Shown: piece after piece, positions 17,007 through 25,261 of the stretch
How positions within the stretch are numbered: the first letter of the stretch is position 1
Layout: every line of letters starts with the position of its first letter
NCBI RefSeq assembly: GCF_003259365.1
Contig: NZ_QLLY01000013.1
Location: forward strand, 1-64,000
Direction of reading: 5' to 3'
Length of the DNA stretch: 64,000 nucleotides
Source: Streptomyces sp. PsTaAH-137
Lineage (GTDB): Bacteria > Actinomycetota > Actinomycetes > Streptomycetales > Streptomycetaceae
The notes under the pieces: generated by a model
Databases searched by the model: none
Seen by the model: the letters and a program-made list of their open reading frames with translations, nothing else
What the model was told of the DNA's origin: nothing
Translations under genes and position numbers: made by a program

Positions 17007-18680
17007 ATGACGCCCAAATCCACGACGACCAAGCACATCTTCGTCACCGGGGGTGTCGCCTCCTCCCTCGGCAAGGGCCTCACCGCCTCCAGCCTCGGGA
17101 TGCTGCTCAAGGCACGGGGCCTCCGCGTCGTCATGCAGAAGCTCGACCCGTACCTGAACGTCGACCCGGGCACGATGAACCCGTTCCAGCACGGTGAGGT
17201 GTTCGTCACCAACGACGGCGCCGAGACCGACCTGGACATCGGCCACTACGAGCGTTTCCTCGACGTCGACCTCGACGGCTCGGCCAACGTCACCACCGGC
17301 CAGGTCTACTCGCAGGTCATCGCCAAGGAGCGGCGCGGCGAGTACCTCGGCGACACGGTCCAGGTCATCCCGCACATCACGAACGAGATCAAGCACCGCA
17401 TCCGCCGCATGGCGACCGACGAGGTCGACGTCGTGATCACCGAGGTCGGCGGCACCGTCGGCGACATCGAGTCGCTGCCGTTCCTGGAGACCGTCCGCCA
17501 GGTCCGCCACGAGGTCGGCCGCGACAACGTCTTCGTCGTGCACATCTCGCTGCTGCCCTACATCGGTCCCTCCGGCGAGCTGAAGACCAAGCCCACCCAG
17601 CACTCGGTCGCCGCCCTGCGCAACATCGGCATCCAGCCCGACGCCATCGTGCTGCGCTGCGACCGCGAGGTCCCCACCGCCATCAAGCGCAAGATCTCGC
17701 TGATGTGCGACGTGGACGAGGACGCCGTCGTGGCCTGCCCCGACGCCCGTTCGATCTACGACATCCCGAAGGTCGTGCACACCGAGGGCCTCGACGCGTA
17801 CGTGGTCCGCAAGCTGGACCTGCCGTTCCGCGACGTGGACTGGACGACCTGGGACGACCTGCTCGACCGCGTCCACAACCCCGACCACGAGATCGTCATG
17901 GCCCTGGTCGGCAAGTACATCGACCTGCCCGACGCCTACCTCTCGGTGACCGAGGCGCTGCGCGCCGGCGGTTTCGCCAACAAGGCCCGCGTCAAGATCA
18001 AGTGGGTCACCTCCGACGACTGCAAGACGCCGGCCGGCGCCAAGAAGCAGCTCGGTGACGCCGACGCGATCTGCATCCCCGGCGGCTTCGGCGACCGCGG
18101 TGTCTCCGGCAAGGTCGGCGCGATCCAGTTCGCCCGCGAGAACAAGATCCCGCTGCTCGGTCTCTGCCTGGGCCTCCAGTGCACCGTCATCGAGGCGGCC
18201 CGGAACCTGGCCGACATCCCCGACGCGAACTCGACGGAGTTCGACGCGGCGACCGCCCACCCGGTCATCTCCACGATGGCCGAGCAGCTCGACATCGTCG
18301 CCGGTGAGGGCGACATGGGCGGCACCATGCGGCTCGGCATGTACCCGGCCAAGCTCGCCGAGGGCTCCATCGTGCGCGAGGTGTACGACGGCAAGGAGTA
18401 CGTCGAGGAGCGCCACCGTCACCGCTACGAGGTGAACAACGCGTACCGCGCCGAGCTGGAGAAGAAGGCCGGGCTGCAGTTCTCCGGCGTCTCCCCGGAC
18501 GGCAAGCTCGTCGAGTACGTCGAGTACCCGCGCGAGGTCCACCCGTACCTGGTCGCCACCCAGGCCCACCCGGAGCTGCGCTCGCGCCCGACGCGTCCGC
18601 ACCCGCTCTTCGCCGGTCTGGTCAAGGCCGCCGTGGAGCGCAAGGTGAAGGCCGCCGCGGGGGCCAAGAAGGCCAAGTAA
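17007..18680 (+). CDS. pyrG: CTP synthase
   Basis: A 557-residue CTP synthase. The N-terminal synthetase domain begins KHIFVTGGVASSLGKG with ATP/UTP-site residues, and the C-terminal class-I glutaminase has GLCLGLQC with catalytic Cys387. It aminates UTP to CTP using glutamine, with GTP activation. ATG at 17007 is preferred; TTG at 17001 is in frame, and CGGGAG lies ~12-17 bp upstream. The frame is open further up but the sequence there is not conserved-looking. A U-tract terminator follows. It leads into the Nudix gene, a common actinobacterial arrangement. Confidence 0.96.
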   Translation: MTPKSTTTKHIFVTGGVASSLGKGLTASSLGMLLKARGLRVVMQKLDPYLNVDPGTMNPFQHGEVFVTNDGAETDLDIGHYERFLDVDLDGSANVTTGQVYSQVIAKERRGEYLGDTVQVIPHITNEIKHRIRRMATDEVDVVITEVGGTVGDIESLPFLETVRQVRHEVGRDNVFVVHISLLPYIGPSGELKTKPTQHSVAALRNIGIQPDAIVLRCDREVPTAIKRKISLMCDVDEDAVVACPDARSIYDIPKVVHTEGLDAYVVRKLDLPFRDVDWTTWDDLLDRVHNPDHEIVMALVGKYIDLPDAYLSVTEALRAGGFANKARVKIKWVTSDDCKTPAGAKKQLGDADAICIPGGFGDRGVSGKVGAIQFARENKIPLLGLCLGLQCTVIEAARNLADIPDANSTEFDAATAHPVISTMAEQLDIVAGEGDMGGTMRLGMYPAKLAEGSIVREVYDGKEYVEERHRHRYEVNNAYRAELEKKAGLQFSGVSPDGKLVEYVEYPREVHPYLVATQAHPELRSRPTRPHPLFAGLVKAAVERKVKAAAGAKKAK

Positions 18681-18707
18681 GGCCTGTCGTACCAGCGATG
18701 TACGGTT

Positions 18708-18749
18708 ACCGGGGTGCGTGCCAAATGCGGCACGTGCCCCGGTTTTTTT
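18708..18749 (+). terminator. Intrinsic terminator with U-tract after pyrG
   Basis: A 15-bp stem (ACCGGGGTGCGTGCC / GGCACGTGCCCCGGT, two G-U pairs) with a 6-nt loop is followed by seven Ts. A canonical U-tract is unusual in this genus. The Nudix gene begins 25 bp later, so it must have its own promoter or rely on read-through. Confidence 0.85.
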
Positions 18750-18773
18750 GTGCTCGTGGGAGGACGTTGCGGC

Positions 18774-19403
18774 ATGACGACGATCAAGGACACCGCCGAG
18801 AAGTGGGAGGTCCGGGCGACCGAGACCCCCTTCGTCGGGGCCAAGACCTCGGTGCGTACGGACGAGGTCGTCATGCCGGACGGGTCCGTGGCGCGGCGCG
18901 ACTACCAGGTCCACCCCGGCTCGGTGGCCGTGCTCGCCCTCGACGACCGGGACCGGGTGCTGCTCCTGAAGCAGTACCGGCACCCCGTCGGCATGAAGCT
19001 CTGGGAGATCCCGGCCGGGCTGCTCGACGTCCCCGGTGAGAATCCGCTGCACGCCGCGCAGCGGGAGCTGTACGAGGAGGCGCACGTCAAGGCCGAGGAC
19101 TGGCGGGTCCTCGCCGATGTGTACACCACGCCGGGCGGGTGCTCGGAGGCCGTGCGGATCTTTCTCGCTCGCGGGTTGTCCGAGGCGGACGGGGCGCGGT
19201 TCGAGGTGGAGGACGAGGAGGCGGACATGGAGTTCGCCCGGGTGCCGCTGGGGGAGCTGGTGCGGGGGGTGCTCGGCGGTGAGCTGCACAACAACTGCCT
19301 CGTGGTGGGGGTGCTGTCGTTGAGCGCGGCGTTGGCGGGGGACGGGGTGGACGCGCTGCGGGCCGCCGATGCCGAGTGGCCGGCGCGGCCGTTCGACGCC
19401 TAG
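18774..19403 (+). CDS. ADP-ribose pyrophosphatase-type Nudix hydrolase
   Basis: A 209-residue Nudix protein. The Nudix box starts at about residue 82 (GLLDVPGENPLHAAQREL followed by YEEA) and the preceding KQYRHPVGMKLWEIPAG segment is typical of ADP-ribose hydrolases, which cleave ADP-ribose to AMP and ribose-5-phosphate. The final Gly of the box consensus is replaced (EEAH). The ATG at 18774 follows GGGAGGACG; an in-frame codon at 18714 lies inside the pyrG terminator. It probably removes free ADP-ribose, linking to the ADP-ribosylglycohydrolase at 28.9 kb, which is inference. Confidence 0.88.
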   Translation: MTTIKDTAEKWEVRATETPFVGAKTSVRTDEVVMPDGSVARRDYQVHPGSVAVLALDDRDRVLLLKQYRHPVGMKLWEIPAGLLDVPGENPLHAAQRELYEEAHVKAEDWRVLADVYTTPGGCSEAVRIFLARGLSEADGARFEVEDEEADMEFARVPLGELVRGVLGGELHNNCLVVGVLSLSAALAGDGVDALRAADAEWPARPFDA

Positions 19404-19455
19404 GCGCCGTTGCGGGCTCGGTTGTTTCGCGGGTGCGGCGTGCGTCGGGGCTGGT

Positions 19456-19477
19456 CGCGCAGTTCCCCGCGCCCCTG
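19456..19477 (+). repeat. Genus-typical intergenic repeat copy (CGCGCAGTTCCCCGCGCCCC)
   Basis: One of two copies in the 328-bp gap between the Nudix and STAND genes; the second is at 19537-19558. Both are preceded by a GGGGC or GGCCG block and can fold. Apart from these two copies the gap holds only the upstream region of the STAND gene. Confidence 0.7.
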
Positions 19478-19536
19478 AAAGATCCCCGTCCGCCCCACGG
19501 GCTCGCGTCGCCACCTGCGGGCCGGTGGCCGCTTCT

Positions 19537-19558
19537 CGCGCAGTTCCCCGCGCCCCTG
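19537..19558 (+). repeat. Genus-typical intergenic repeat copy (CGCGCAGTTCCCCGCGCCCC)
   Basis: The second copy in this gap lies 81 bp downstream of the first in the same orientation. The 22-bp core is identical; the flanks differ. Confidence 0.7.
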
Positions 19559-19731
19559 AAGCGAGCTCCGCTCGCCCAGGGGGGCGCGGATGGACGACAA
19601 GCTGACCATCCGCTGATCCGATCGGGGGACCCGCCCGCGCTGCACGGCCGGGGCGGCGGTGCCCCCTGAACTAGGCTCGGGCTCGCCCCTGCCGACCCCC
19701 GGAGGGGCTGGCGTGAGACGGAGCGTGGCCC

Positions 19732-21849
19732 GTGACGAATCAGGCGGTCGAGGAGCCCTCTGGGCGAGCCCGAAAGCGGCGCCGCACCCGCCGTGGCCTG
19801 GACATGACGGCGCCTCAGTTCCTCGGACGCGGGCGCGAGTTGAAAGAGCTGCGCGCCGACATCGAGCGCGCGGGCCTGGACACCCTGTCGGGCCGCAAGG
19901 CACCCAGGGCCCGGGTCCTGCTCATCGCGGGCCGCCCCGGCACCGGCCGCACCGCACTCGCCGAGGAACTGCTGCGCCAGATCGCCGAGCGCTACTCGGA
20001 CGGCGCGGTCCGGACCCGGCTCACCGCACCCGACGGCACCCCGGTACCGACCGAGCGCGTCGCCCGCGAACTGCTCGACGCGCTCGACCTCCCCGCACCC
20101 CCCGGCGAGTCCGCCGACGACCTGACGGAGCGGCTGCGCGAGGGACTGTCCGTGCGCCGGGTCGTCCTGCTGCTCGACGACGCGAGCAGCGCCGAGCAGG
20201 TGGACGAACTGCTGCCCGAGACCCCCGACTGCCTGGTGGTGGCCGTCGCCGAAGGTCCCCTCACCGGCATCCCGGACGTCCGGCCCTGCACGATCGGCGG
20301 CCTCGACACCAAGTCCGCCGTCGAACTGCTCACCCGGCACACCGGCTCCGTCCGGATCACCTGCGACCCGCGCTCCGCCGAGTCCCTGGTCGAGGTCTGC
20401 GGATCGGAACCCGCGGCCCTGGAGATCGCCGGCGGCTGGCTCGCCGTACGGCCCAAGGAGTCCGTCGCCGACCTGGCCAAGCAGTTGCACGCGCTGGAGG
20501 GCGACGGACCGGCCCTCGCCCGGGTGTTCCGGCACGCGTACGCGTCCCTGCCCGGGCCCGCCGCCCGGATACTGCGATACCTGTCCCTCGCGCCCGAGGG
20601 CTACGTCGACCCGCACACCGCCTCCGCGCTCGCCGGCTGCTCCGTGTCCGCCGCGCGCACCACGCTCGACGACTTCGTGACGCTCGGGCTCGTCCGGGCC
20701 GTCGCCTCCGAGCTGCCGCAGTACGAGGTGCCGGGCTGTCTGCTGCCGCTGCTGCGCGGGCTGACCGAGACCCTGGACCGGCCCGGCGAGGTGCAGCTGG
20801 CCCGCGCCCGGATGCTGGAGCGCACCGTGCGGCTGCTCACGTCCTGCCGCGCGATCACCGAGCCCGACGGCTCCCCGCCCCGCAAGAAGCTCGCGGGGCT
20901 GCCCAGCGCACTGCGGTTCACCGACACCGAGGCGGCCGCCGAATGGCTGCGGGTGCGGCAGCCCACGCTGCTCGCGGCGGCCCGGCTCGCCGTGGCGGAC
21001 GGCGAGCTCGACACCCTGGCACGGCGGCTGATGGCGGCCCTGACCCGGGCCCTGGTCGCGCACCGGGGGCCCGAGGACGCCGCCGCCGAGCTGTACGGCA
21101 TCCACCGGCTCGTCCTGGACGTCGCGGAACGGCGCGATCTGCCGCGCGAGAAGGCCGCGGCCCTGCTCAACCTCGCCGACCTCGACGCGCACACCGGACG
21201 GACCCAGGAGGCACTGGCCCGCTACCGGGCCGCGCTGGACGCCGGACGGGCGGCCGGCGACCCCTACGCGACCGGCCGCGCGATGGAATCCGTAGGCGGC
21301 GCCTACCAGGAGCTGGGCGACTGGCAACGGGCCGCCGACTGGTACGGCCGCGCCCTCGCCCAGCGGCTCACCCGGGGCGAGCGGTCGGACGCCGCGCGGC
21401 TGCACGGCCGGATCGCGGCGGTGCACACGTACGCGGGGCGCTACGGGGACGCGCTGCGCGGCTGGCGGTCGGCCGTCGCCGGGTACCGCAAGGAGGGCGA
21501 CGTCCCGGCCCAGGCCCGCGCGCTGAGCGAACTCGCGCGCGTGCAGGAGTACGCCGGGCGGCCCGAGGACTCGCTCCACACGTGCCAGGAGGCCGTCGAG
21601 TGGGCCCGGCAGGCCAAGGACGTACGGCTCCAGGCGGCGCTCCAGCTGCGGCTCGCGGACACCCTCGAACGGCTCGGCGACCCGGCCGCGGCCAAGCTGC
21701 ACCGCGCTGCGGCCGAGCGCATGCTGGGGGAGGAGCTCGCACCGGCGGTGCCCCCGGAGGCCGAAGGCGAGAAGGACGCTCCGGAAGCAAACCCTTCGGA
21801 ACAAGCCGCTAACGCCTACGAAATCCGTAGTGCATCTGTCGAAGATTGA
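19732..21849 (+). CDS. STAND-type NTPase with C-terminal TPR repeats
   Basis: A 705-residue protein. It has a basic N-terminus (RARKRRRTRRG), then an AAA/NB-ARC-like module with FLGRGREL (~30-37), P-loop GRPGTGRT (67-74) and Walker B RVVLLLDDASS (~145-155), then a winged-helix-like region and several TPRs (~480-650) such as ALARYRAALDAGRAAGD and GRYGDALRGWRSAVAGY. This resembles the ATPase-TPR half of AfsR/SARP regulators but lacks their DNA-binding domain. Such proteins oligomerise on nucleotide exchange. The GTG at 19732 follows GGAGC; ATG at 19804 is an alternative. The effector or partner is unknown. Confidence 0.8.
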   Translation: MTNQAVEEPSGRARKRRRTRRGLDMTAPQFLGRGRELKELRADIERAGLDTLSGRKAPRARVLLIAGRPGTGRTALAEELLRQIAERYSDGAVRTRLTAPDGTPVPTERVARELLDALDLPAPPGESADDLTERLREGLSVRRVVLLLDDASSAEQVDELLPETPDCLVVAVAEGPLTGIPDVRPCTIGGLDTKSAVELLTRHTGSVRITCDPRSAESLVEVCGSEPAALEIAGGWLAVRPKESVADLAKQLHALEGDGPALARVFRHAYASLPGPAARILRYLSLAPEGYVDPHTASALAGCSVSAARTTLDDFVTLGLVRAVASELPQYEVPGCLLPLLRGLTETLDRPGEVQLARARMLERTVRLLTSCRAITEPDGSPPRKKLAGLPSALRFTDTEAAAEWLRVRQPTLLAAARLAVADGELDTLARRLMAALTRALVAHRGPEDAAAELYGIHRLVLDVAERRDLPREKAAALLNLADLDAHTGRTQEALARYRAALDAGRAAGDPYATGRAMESVGGAYQELGDWQRAADWYGRALAQRLTRGERSDAARLHGRIAAVHTYAGRYGDALRGWRSAVAGYRKEGDVPAQARALSELARVQEYAGRPEDSLHTCQEAVEWARQAKDVRLQAALQLRLADTLERLGDPAAAKLHRAAAERMLGEELAPAVPPEAEGEKDAPEANPSEQAANAYEIRSASVED

Positions 21850-21862
21850 TGCATCGAAAGGC

Positions 21863-21890
21863 TAGACAGCAAGAAAACCTTCATTAGACT
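21863..21890 (+). promoter_or_regulatory. Candidate promoter of ald
   Basis: TAGACA (21863-21868) and TAGACT (21885-21890) with a 16-bp spacer resemble the principal-sigma consensus TTGACN/TAGAPuT. It lies about 105 bp upstream of the ald ATG, leaving a ~98-nt leader that includes a GTGCGCCCC/GGGGCAC dyad near 21922-21940. Confidence 0.55.
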
Positions 21891-21994
21891 GGCTCCGCCG
21901 CGTCCTTCCGCGGTCTCTCCCGGTGCGCCCCTCGGGGCACTGGTATGTAGTGCATTGCCCGAAACATCCCCTGAGCCAAGGACCGTGATCGACG

Positions 21995-23110
21995 ATGAAG
22001 GTCGGCATCCCCCGCGAGGTCAAGAACAACGAGTTCCGGGTGGCCATCACCCCCGCCGGCGTGCACGAGCTGGTGCGCCACGGCCACCAGGTCTTCGTCG
22101 AGCAGAACGCCGGTGTGGGTTCCTCGATCACGGACGCCGAGTACGTCTCGGCCGGCGCGCAGATTCTCGGCACCGCCGACGAGGTCTGGGCCACCGCCGA
22201 CCTGCTCCTGAAGGTCAAGGAGCCGATCGCGGAGGAGTACCACCGCCTGCGCAAGGACCAGACGCTCTTCACGTACCTGCACCTCGCGGCCTCCAAGGAG
22301 TGCACCGACGCGCTCCTGGAGTCCGGCACCACCGCCATCGCGTACGAGACCGTCGAGACCGCCAACCGCGCGCTCCCGCTGCTCGCCCCGATGTCCGAGG
22401 TCGCGGGCCGCCTCGCCCCGCAGGTCGGCGCCTACCAGCTGATGGCCGCCAACGGCGGCCGCGGTGTGCTGCCCGGCGGTGTCCCCGGCGTCGCGGCCGG
22501 CAAGGCCGTCGTCATCGGCGGTGGCGTCTCCGGCTGGAACGCCGCGCAGATCGCCATCGGCATGGGCTTCCACGTGACCCTGCTCGACAAGGACATCAAC
22601 AAGCTCAAGGAAGCCGACAAGATCTTCGGTACGAAGATCCAGACCGTCGTCTCCAACGCCTTCGAGCTGGAGAAGGCCTGCCTCGAGGCCGACCTCGTCA
22701 TCGGTGCCGTCCTGATCCCCGGCGCCAAGGCGCCGAAGCTGGTCACCAACGAGCTCGTGTCGCGGATGAAGCCCGGAAGTGTCCTTGTCGACATCGCGAT
22801 CGACCAGGGCGGCTGCTTCGAGGACTCGCACCCGACCACCCACGCCGAGCCGACCTTCCCGGTCCACAACTCGGTCTTCTACTGCGTCGCCAACATGCCC
22901 GGCGCCGTGCCCAACACGTCGACGTACGCGCTGACCAACGCGACGCTGCCGTACATCGTCGAGCTCGCCAACCGCGGCTGGGTCGAGGCCCTGCGCCGGG
23001 ACGCGGCCCTGGCCCTGGGCCTGAACACGCATGACGGCAAGGTCGTTTACAAGGAGGTCGCGGAGGCCCACGGCCTGGAGCACGTCGAGCTCGAGACGCT
23101 CCTGGGCTGA
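21995..23110 (+). CDS. ald: Alanine dehydrogenase
   Basis: The 371-residue NAD-dependent enzyme interconverts L-alanine and pyruvate plus ammonia. The conserved catalytic Lys75 (LLKVKEP) and His96 (FTYLHLA) fall at exactly the family positions, and the NAD-binding Rossmann motif VIGGGVSGWNAA is at ~170. Length is standard. The ATG at 21995 is preceded by AAGGA at a slightly long spacing. Two strong hairpins follow, so it is monocistronic. Expression is often induced by alanine or low oxygen in actinobacteria, but no such operator is recognised here. Confidence 0.96.
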   Translation: MKVGIPREVKNNEFRVAITPAGVHELVRHGHQVFVEQNAGVGSSITDAEYVSAGAQILGTADEVWATADLLLKVKEPIAEEYHRLRKDQTLFTYLHLAASKECTDALLESGTTAIAYETVETANRALPLLAPMSEVAGRLAPQVGAYQLMAANGGRGVLPGGVPGVAAGKAVVIGGGVSGWNAAQIAIGMGFHVTLLDKDINKLKEADKIFGTKIQTVVSNAFELEKACLEADLVIGAVLIPGAKAPKLVTNELVSRMKPGSVLVDIAIDQGGCFEDSHPTTHAEPTFPVHNSVFYCVANMPGAVPNTSTYALTNATLPYIVELANRGWVEALRRDAALALGLNTHDGKVVYKEVAEAHGLEHVELETLLG

Positions 23111-23129
23111 CGCCCCGACCGGCCCCGGC

Positions 23130-23153
23130 CGGCCGCCCGGACCGGGCGGCCGT
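23130..23153 (+). terminator. Hairpin after ald
   Basis: CGGCCGCCCGG and CCGGGCGGCCG form an 11-bp palindrome 20 bp after the ald stop. It is the first of two successive terminator-like stems. Confidence 0.65.
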
Positions 23154-23180
23154 CAACGGGAGTCGTCAATCTCACGCCTG

Positions 23181-23215
23181 CGGCCGGACCTTGCGAGGGG
23201 TCCGGCCGTACTTTT
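23181..23215 (+). terminator. Second terminator after ald
   Basis: A 10-bp stem CGGCCGGACC / GGTCCGGCCG with an 8-nt loop is followed by TACTTTT. It separates ald from the parA operon. Confidence 0.75.
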
Positions 23216-23366
23216 GGGGGCACGGTGGGCGCGCCGGTGGGGTCAACTCGCCGTGAACGTAACCCTTTAACCGATTCGCGCCCCTGTGAAACCCGCCGAA
23301 GAACCGTCATACGCCCTTGACATGAGGGTGTTGCTTTGTCGCTGAAGTGCCGACACATCGTGCCGG

Positions 23367-23427
23367 GTCCGGCGGATTGTGTTGCTGCGGAGTGGTGACA
23401 CGCCATAGAGTCGCAAACCGTCGGCAT
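23367..23427 (+). promoter_or_regulatory. Candidate promoter region of the parA-scp operon
   Basis: Between the ald terminators and parA (23216-23487) there is no gene. A plausible promoter is TTGCTG about 18 bp before TAGAGT (in CATAGAGTCGC, ~23405), with an ATCGATAAATG AT-rich patch further down. No parS (GTTTCACGTGAAAC) is present. Confidence 0.35.
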
Positions 23428-23487
23428 GGTGCCACGCTGACCTATCGATAAATGTTCCTGGTCACATCCAAGGAGGTAAGACGACTT

Positions 23488-24681
23488 GTGAATGAGTCGA
23501 CATTTACTCCCGGAGGTGGCCAGCCAGGCGGACAAGGACCCGCGGGGCTTCAGGCTGTCGGCTCCGTCGCTGTACGTACCTTCGCGGCCCGCCAGAGTGG
23601 CTATCAGGGCGGCTCGTCCCAGAGCCCCCAGCAGACGCCGACGCAGACAGCACACCAGAGCATGGATGGCCATCACGTGAACGCCATGGCCGGCGACCGA
23701 AGTGGCGACACACACAGCCACTTCGCCGACTACGACGAACTGTCCCCCGAGGGACACTTCTACGACCCAGACGCCGAGTACGAGCCCGATCCGGAGTACG
23801 CGGCCACGCTCGCGCCCGACGCTGCCCGGCAGCGCCGCGAGCGCATCGGCCCGACCGGGCGCCCGCTCCCGTACTTCCCGATTCCAGGACCGCTGACCGA
23901 CCACGGCCCCGCGAAGATCATCGCGATGTGCAACCAGAAGGGCGGCGTCGGCAAGACCACGTCGACCATCAACCTGGGTGCGGCACTTGCCGAGTACGGC
24001 CGCCGGGTCCTGCTCGTCGACTTCGACCCGCAGGGTGCCCTGTCGGTCGGGCTCGGCGTGAACCCGATGGAACTCGACCTGACGGTCTACAACCTGCTTA
24101 TGGAGCGGGGGATGTCCGCCGACGAGGTGCTGCTGAAGACGGCCGTTCCGAACATGGATCTGCTGCCCAGCAACATCGACCTGTCCGCCGCCGAAGTGCA
24201 GTTGGTCAGTGAGGTCGCGCGCGAGTCCACGCTGCAGCGGGCGCTCAAGCCGCTGATGGACGACTACGACTACATCGTGATCGACTGTCAGCCCTCGCTC
24301 GGCCTGCTGACCGTGAACGCGCTGACGGCCGCTCACAAGGTCATCGTCCCGCTGGAGTGCGAGTTCTTCGCGCTGCGCGGTGTCGCGCTGCTGACCGAGA
24401 CCATCGAGAAGGTCCAGGAGCGGCTCAACCCCGAGCTCGAACTCGACGGCATCCTCGCCACGATGTACGACTCGCGGACCGTGCACAGCCGTGAGGTGCT
24501 GGCGCGCGTCGTCGAGGCATTCGACGACCACGTCTACCACACGGTCATCGGCCGGACCGTCCGCTTCCCGGAGACCACGGTCGCCGGTGAGCCCATCACC
24601 ACGTACGCGTCCAACTCCGTGGGCGCCGCCGCCTATCGCCAGCTCGCCAGGGAGGTGCTCGCCCGGTGTCACGCCGAGTGA
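23488..24681 (+). CDS. ParA/Soj family ATPase heading the scpAB operon
   Basis: A 397-residue ParA-type ATPase. An unusual ~140-residue polar, Gly/Gln/His- and acid-rich N-terminal extension precedes the ParA fold, with deviant Walker A KGGVGKTT (~151-158), a DFDPQG motif and later DCQPSLGLL. ParA ATPases bind DNA non-specifically as ATP dimers. The start is GTG at 23488, dictated by a perfect AAGGAGGT at 23470-23477; an in-frame ATG at 23452 lies upstream of that site. Its frame overlaps the next gene by 16 bp. Its neighbours point to chromosome organisation rather than plasmid partition. Confidence 0.9.
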   Translation: MNESTFTPGGGQPGGQGPAGLQAVGSVAVRTFAARQSGYQGGSSQSPQQTPTQTAHQSMDGHHVNAMAGDRSGDTHSHFADYDELSPEGHFYDPDAEYEPDPEYAATLAPDAARQRRERIGPTGRPLPYFPIPGPLTDHGPAKIIAMCNQKGGVGKTTSTINLGAALAEYGRRVLLVDFDPQGALSVGLGVNPMELDLTVYNLLMERGMSADEVLLKTAVPNMDLLPSNIDLSAAEVQLVSEVARESTLQRALKPLMDDYDYIVIDCQPSLGLLTVNALTAAHKVIVPLECEFFALRGVALLTETIEKVQERLNPELELDGILATMYDSRTVHSREVLARVVEAFDDHVYHTVIGRTVRFPETTVAGEPITTYASNSVGAAAYRQLAREVLARCHAE

Positions 24682-25250
24682 GTCTGCCGGGGGCCGACGA
24701 ACTGTTCCGTACGACCGGGGGCATGGCACTTCAGGCGTCGTCACCGAGACGCGCGGCGAACGGTGAGGCACGGGTGCCCGCGCCGGCCGGCGAGAGCGAC
24801 GAGGCGGCCGCCGCGTCGTCCGCGCCGGAGGAGGGCGAGGGCGAGTCCGCGCCGTCCGCCGAACACACCGCCGCGGACGCGGAGTCCGACTCCGGGTCGC
24901 GCGGCCGGACCGCCGCCGCGGAGCCGGCCGAGAAGCCCGCACGGCGCTCGTCCGGCGGCGCGCAGGAAGGTTCTGCCGGTGGTGGCCGGGGCACGGGCCA
25001 GGCCCGTCGCCGCGCCCGCGCCGCGAACCGGCGGCCCAGTGGCCGGGAGCGGCACGACGAGAAGATCACCGTGTATGTCTCCGCCGAGGAGCTGATGGAC
25101 CTGGAGCACGCGCGTCTGGTGCTCCGCGGGGAGCACGGGCTCGCCGTGGACCGGGGCCGGATCGTGCGCGAGGCCGTCGCCGTCGTCCTGGCCGACCTGG
25201 AGTCGCGCGGCGACGCCAGCATTCTCGTTCGCAGGCTGCGCGGGCGGTAG
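24666..25250 (+). CDS. Putative ribbon-helix-helix partner of ParA
   Basis: A 194-residue protein. The first ~125 residues are low-complexity (Ala, Glu, Ser, Arg). The C-terminal ~65 residues have a beta strand KITVYVS followed by two helices (AEELMDLEHARLVLRGEHG and RGRIVREAVAVVLADLES), the pattern of ribbon-helix-helix DNA-binding domains such as ParG. The GTG at 24666 is 10 nt after GGAGG (24651-24655) within parA; GTG at 24678, overlapping the parA stop, is an alternative. A ParA-RHH pair is the core of ParFG-type partition systems; the assignment here is inference from pattern. Confidence 0.7.
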   Translation: MSRRVSLPGADELFRTTGGMALQASSPRRAANGEARVPAPAGESDEAAAASSAPEEGEGESAPSAEHTAADAESDSGSRGRTAAAEPAEKPARRSSGGAQEGSAGGGRGTGQARRRARAANRRPSGRERHDEKITVYVSAEELMDLEHARLVLRGEHGLAVDRGRIVREAVAVVLADLESRGDASILVRRLRGR

Positions 25251-25261
25251 CCTCCGGCATT

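Noticed and set aside
16719..19514. Large 931-codon minus-strand ORF antisense to pyrG and the Nudix gene
   Set aside because: Shadow of high-GC third positions; pyrG is unambiguous on the other strand and the antisense product is Arg/Asp/Val low-complexity.
23216..23487. parS site near the ParA gene
   Set aside because: GTTTCACGTGAAAC is not present; the TATCGATA palindrome is too short and unrelated.
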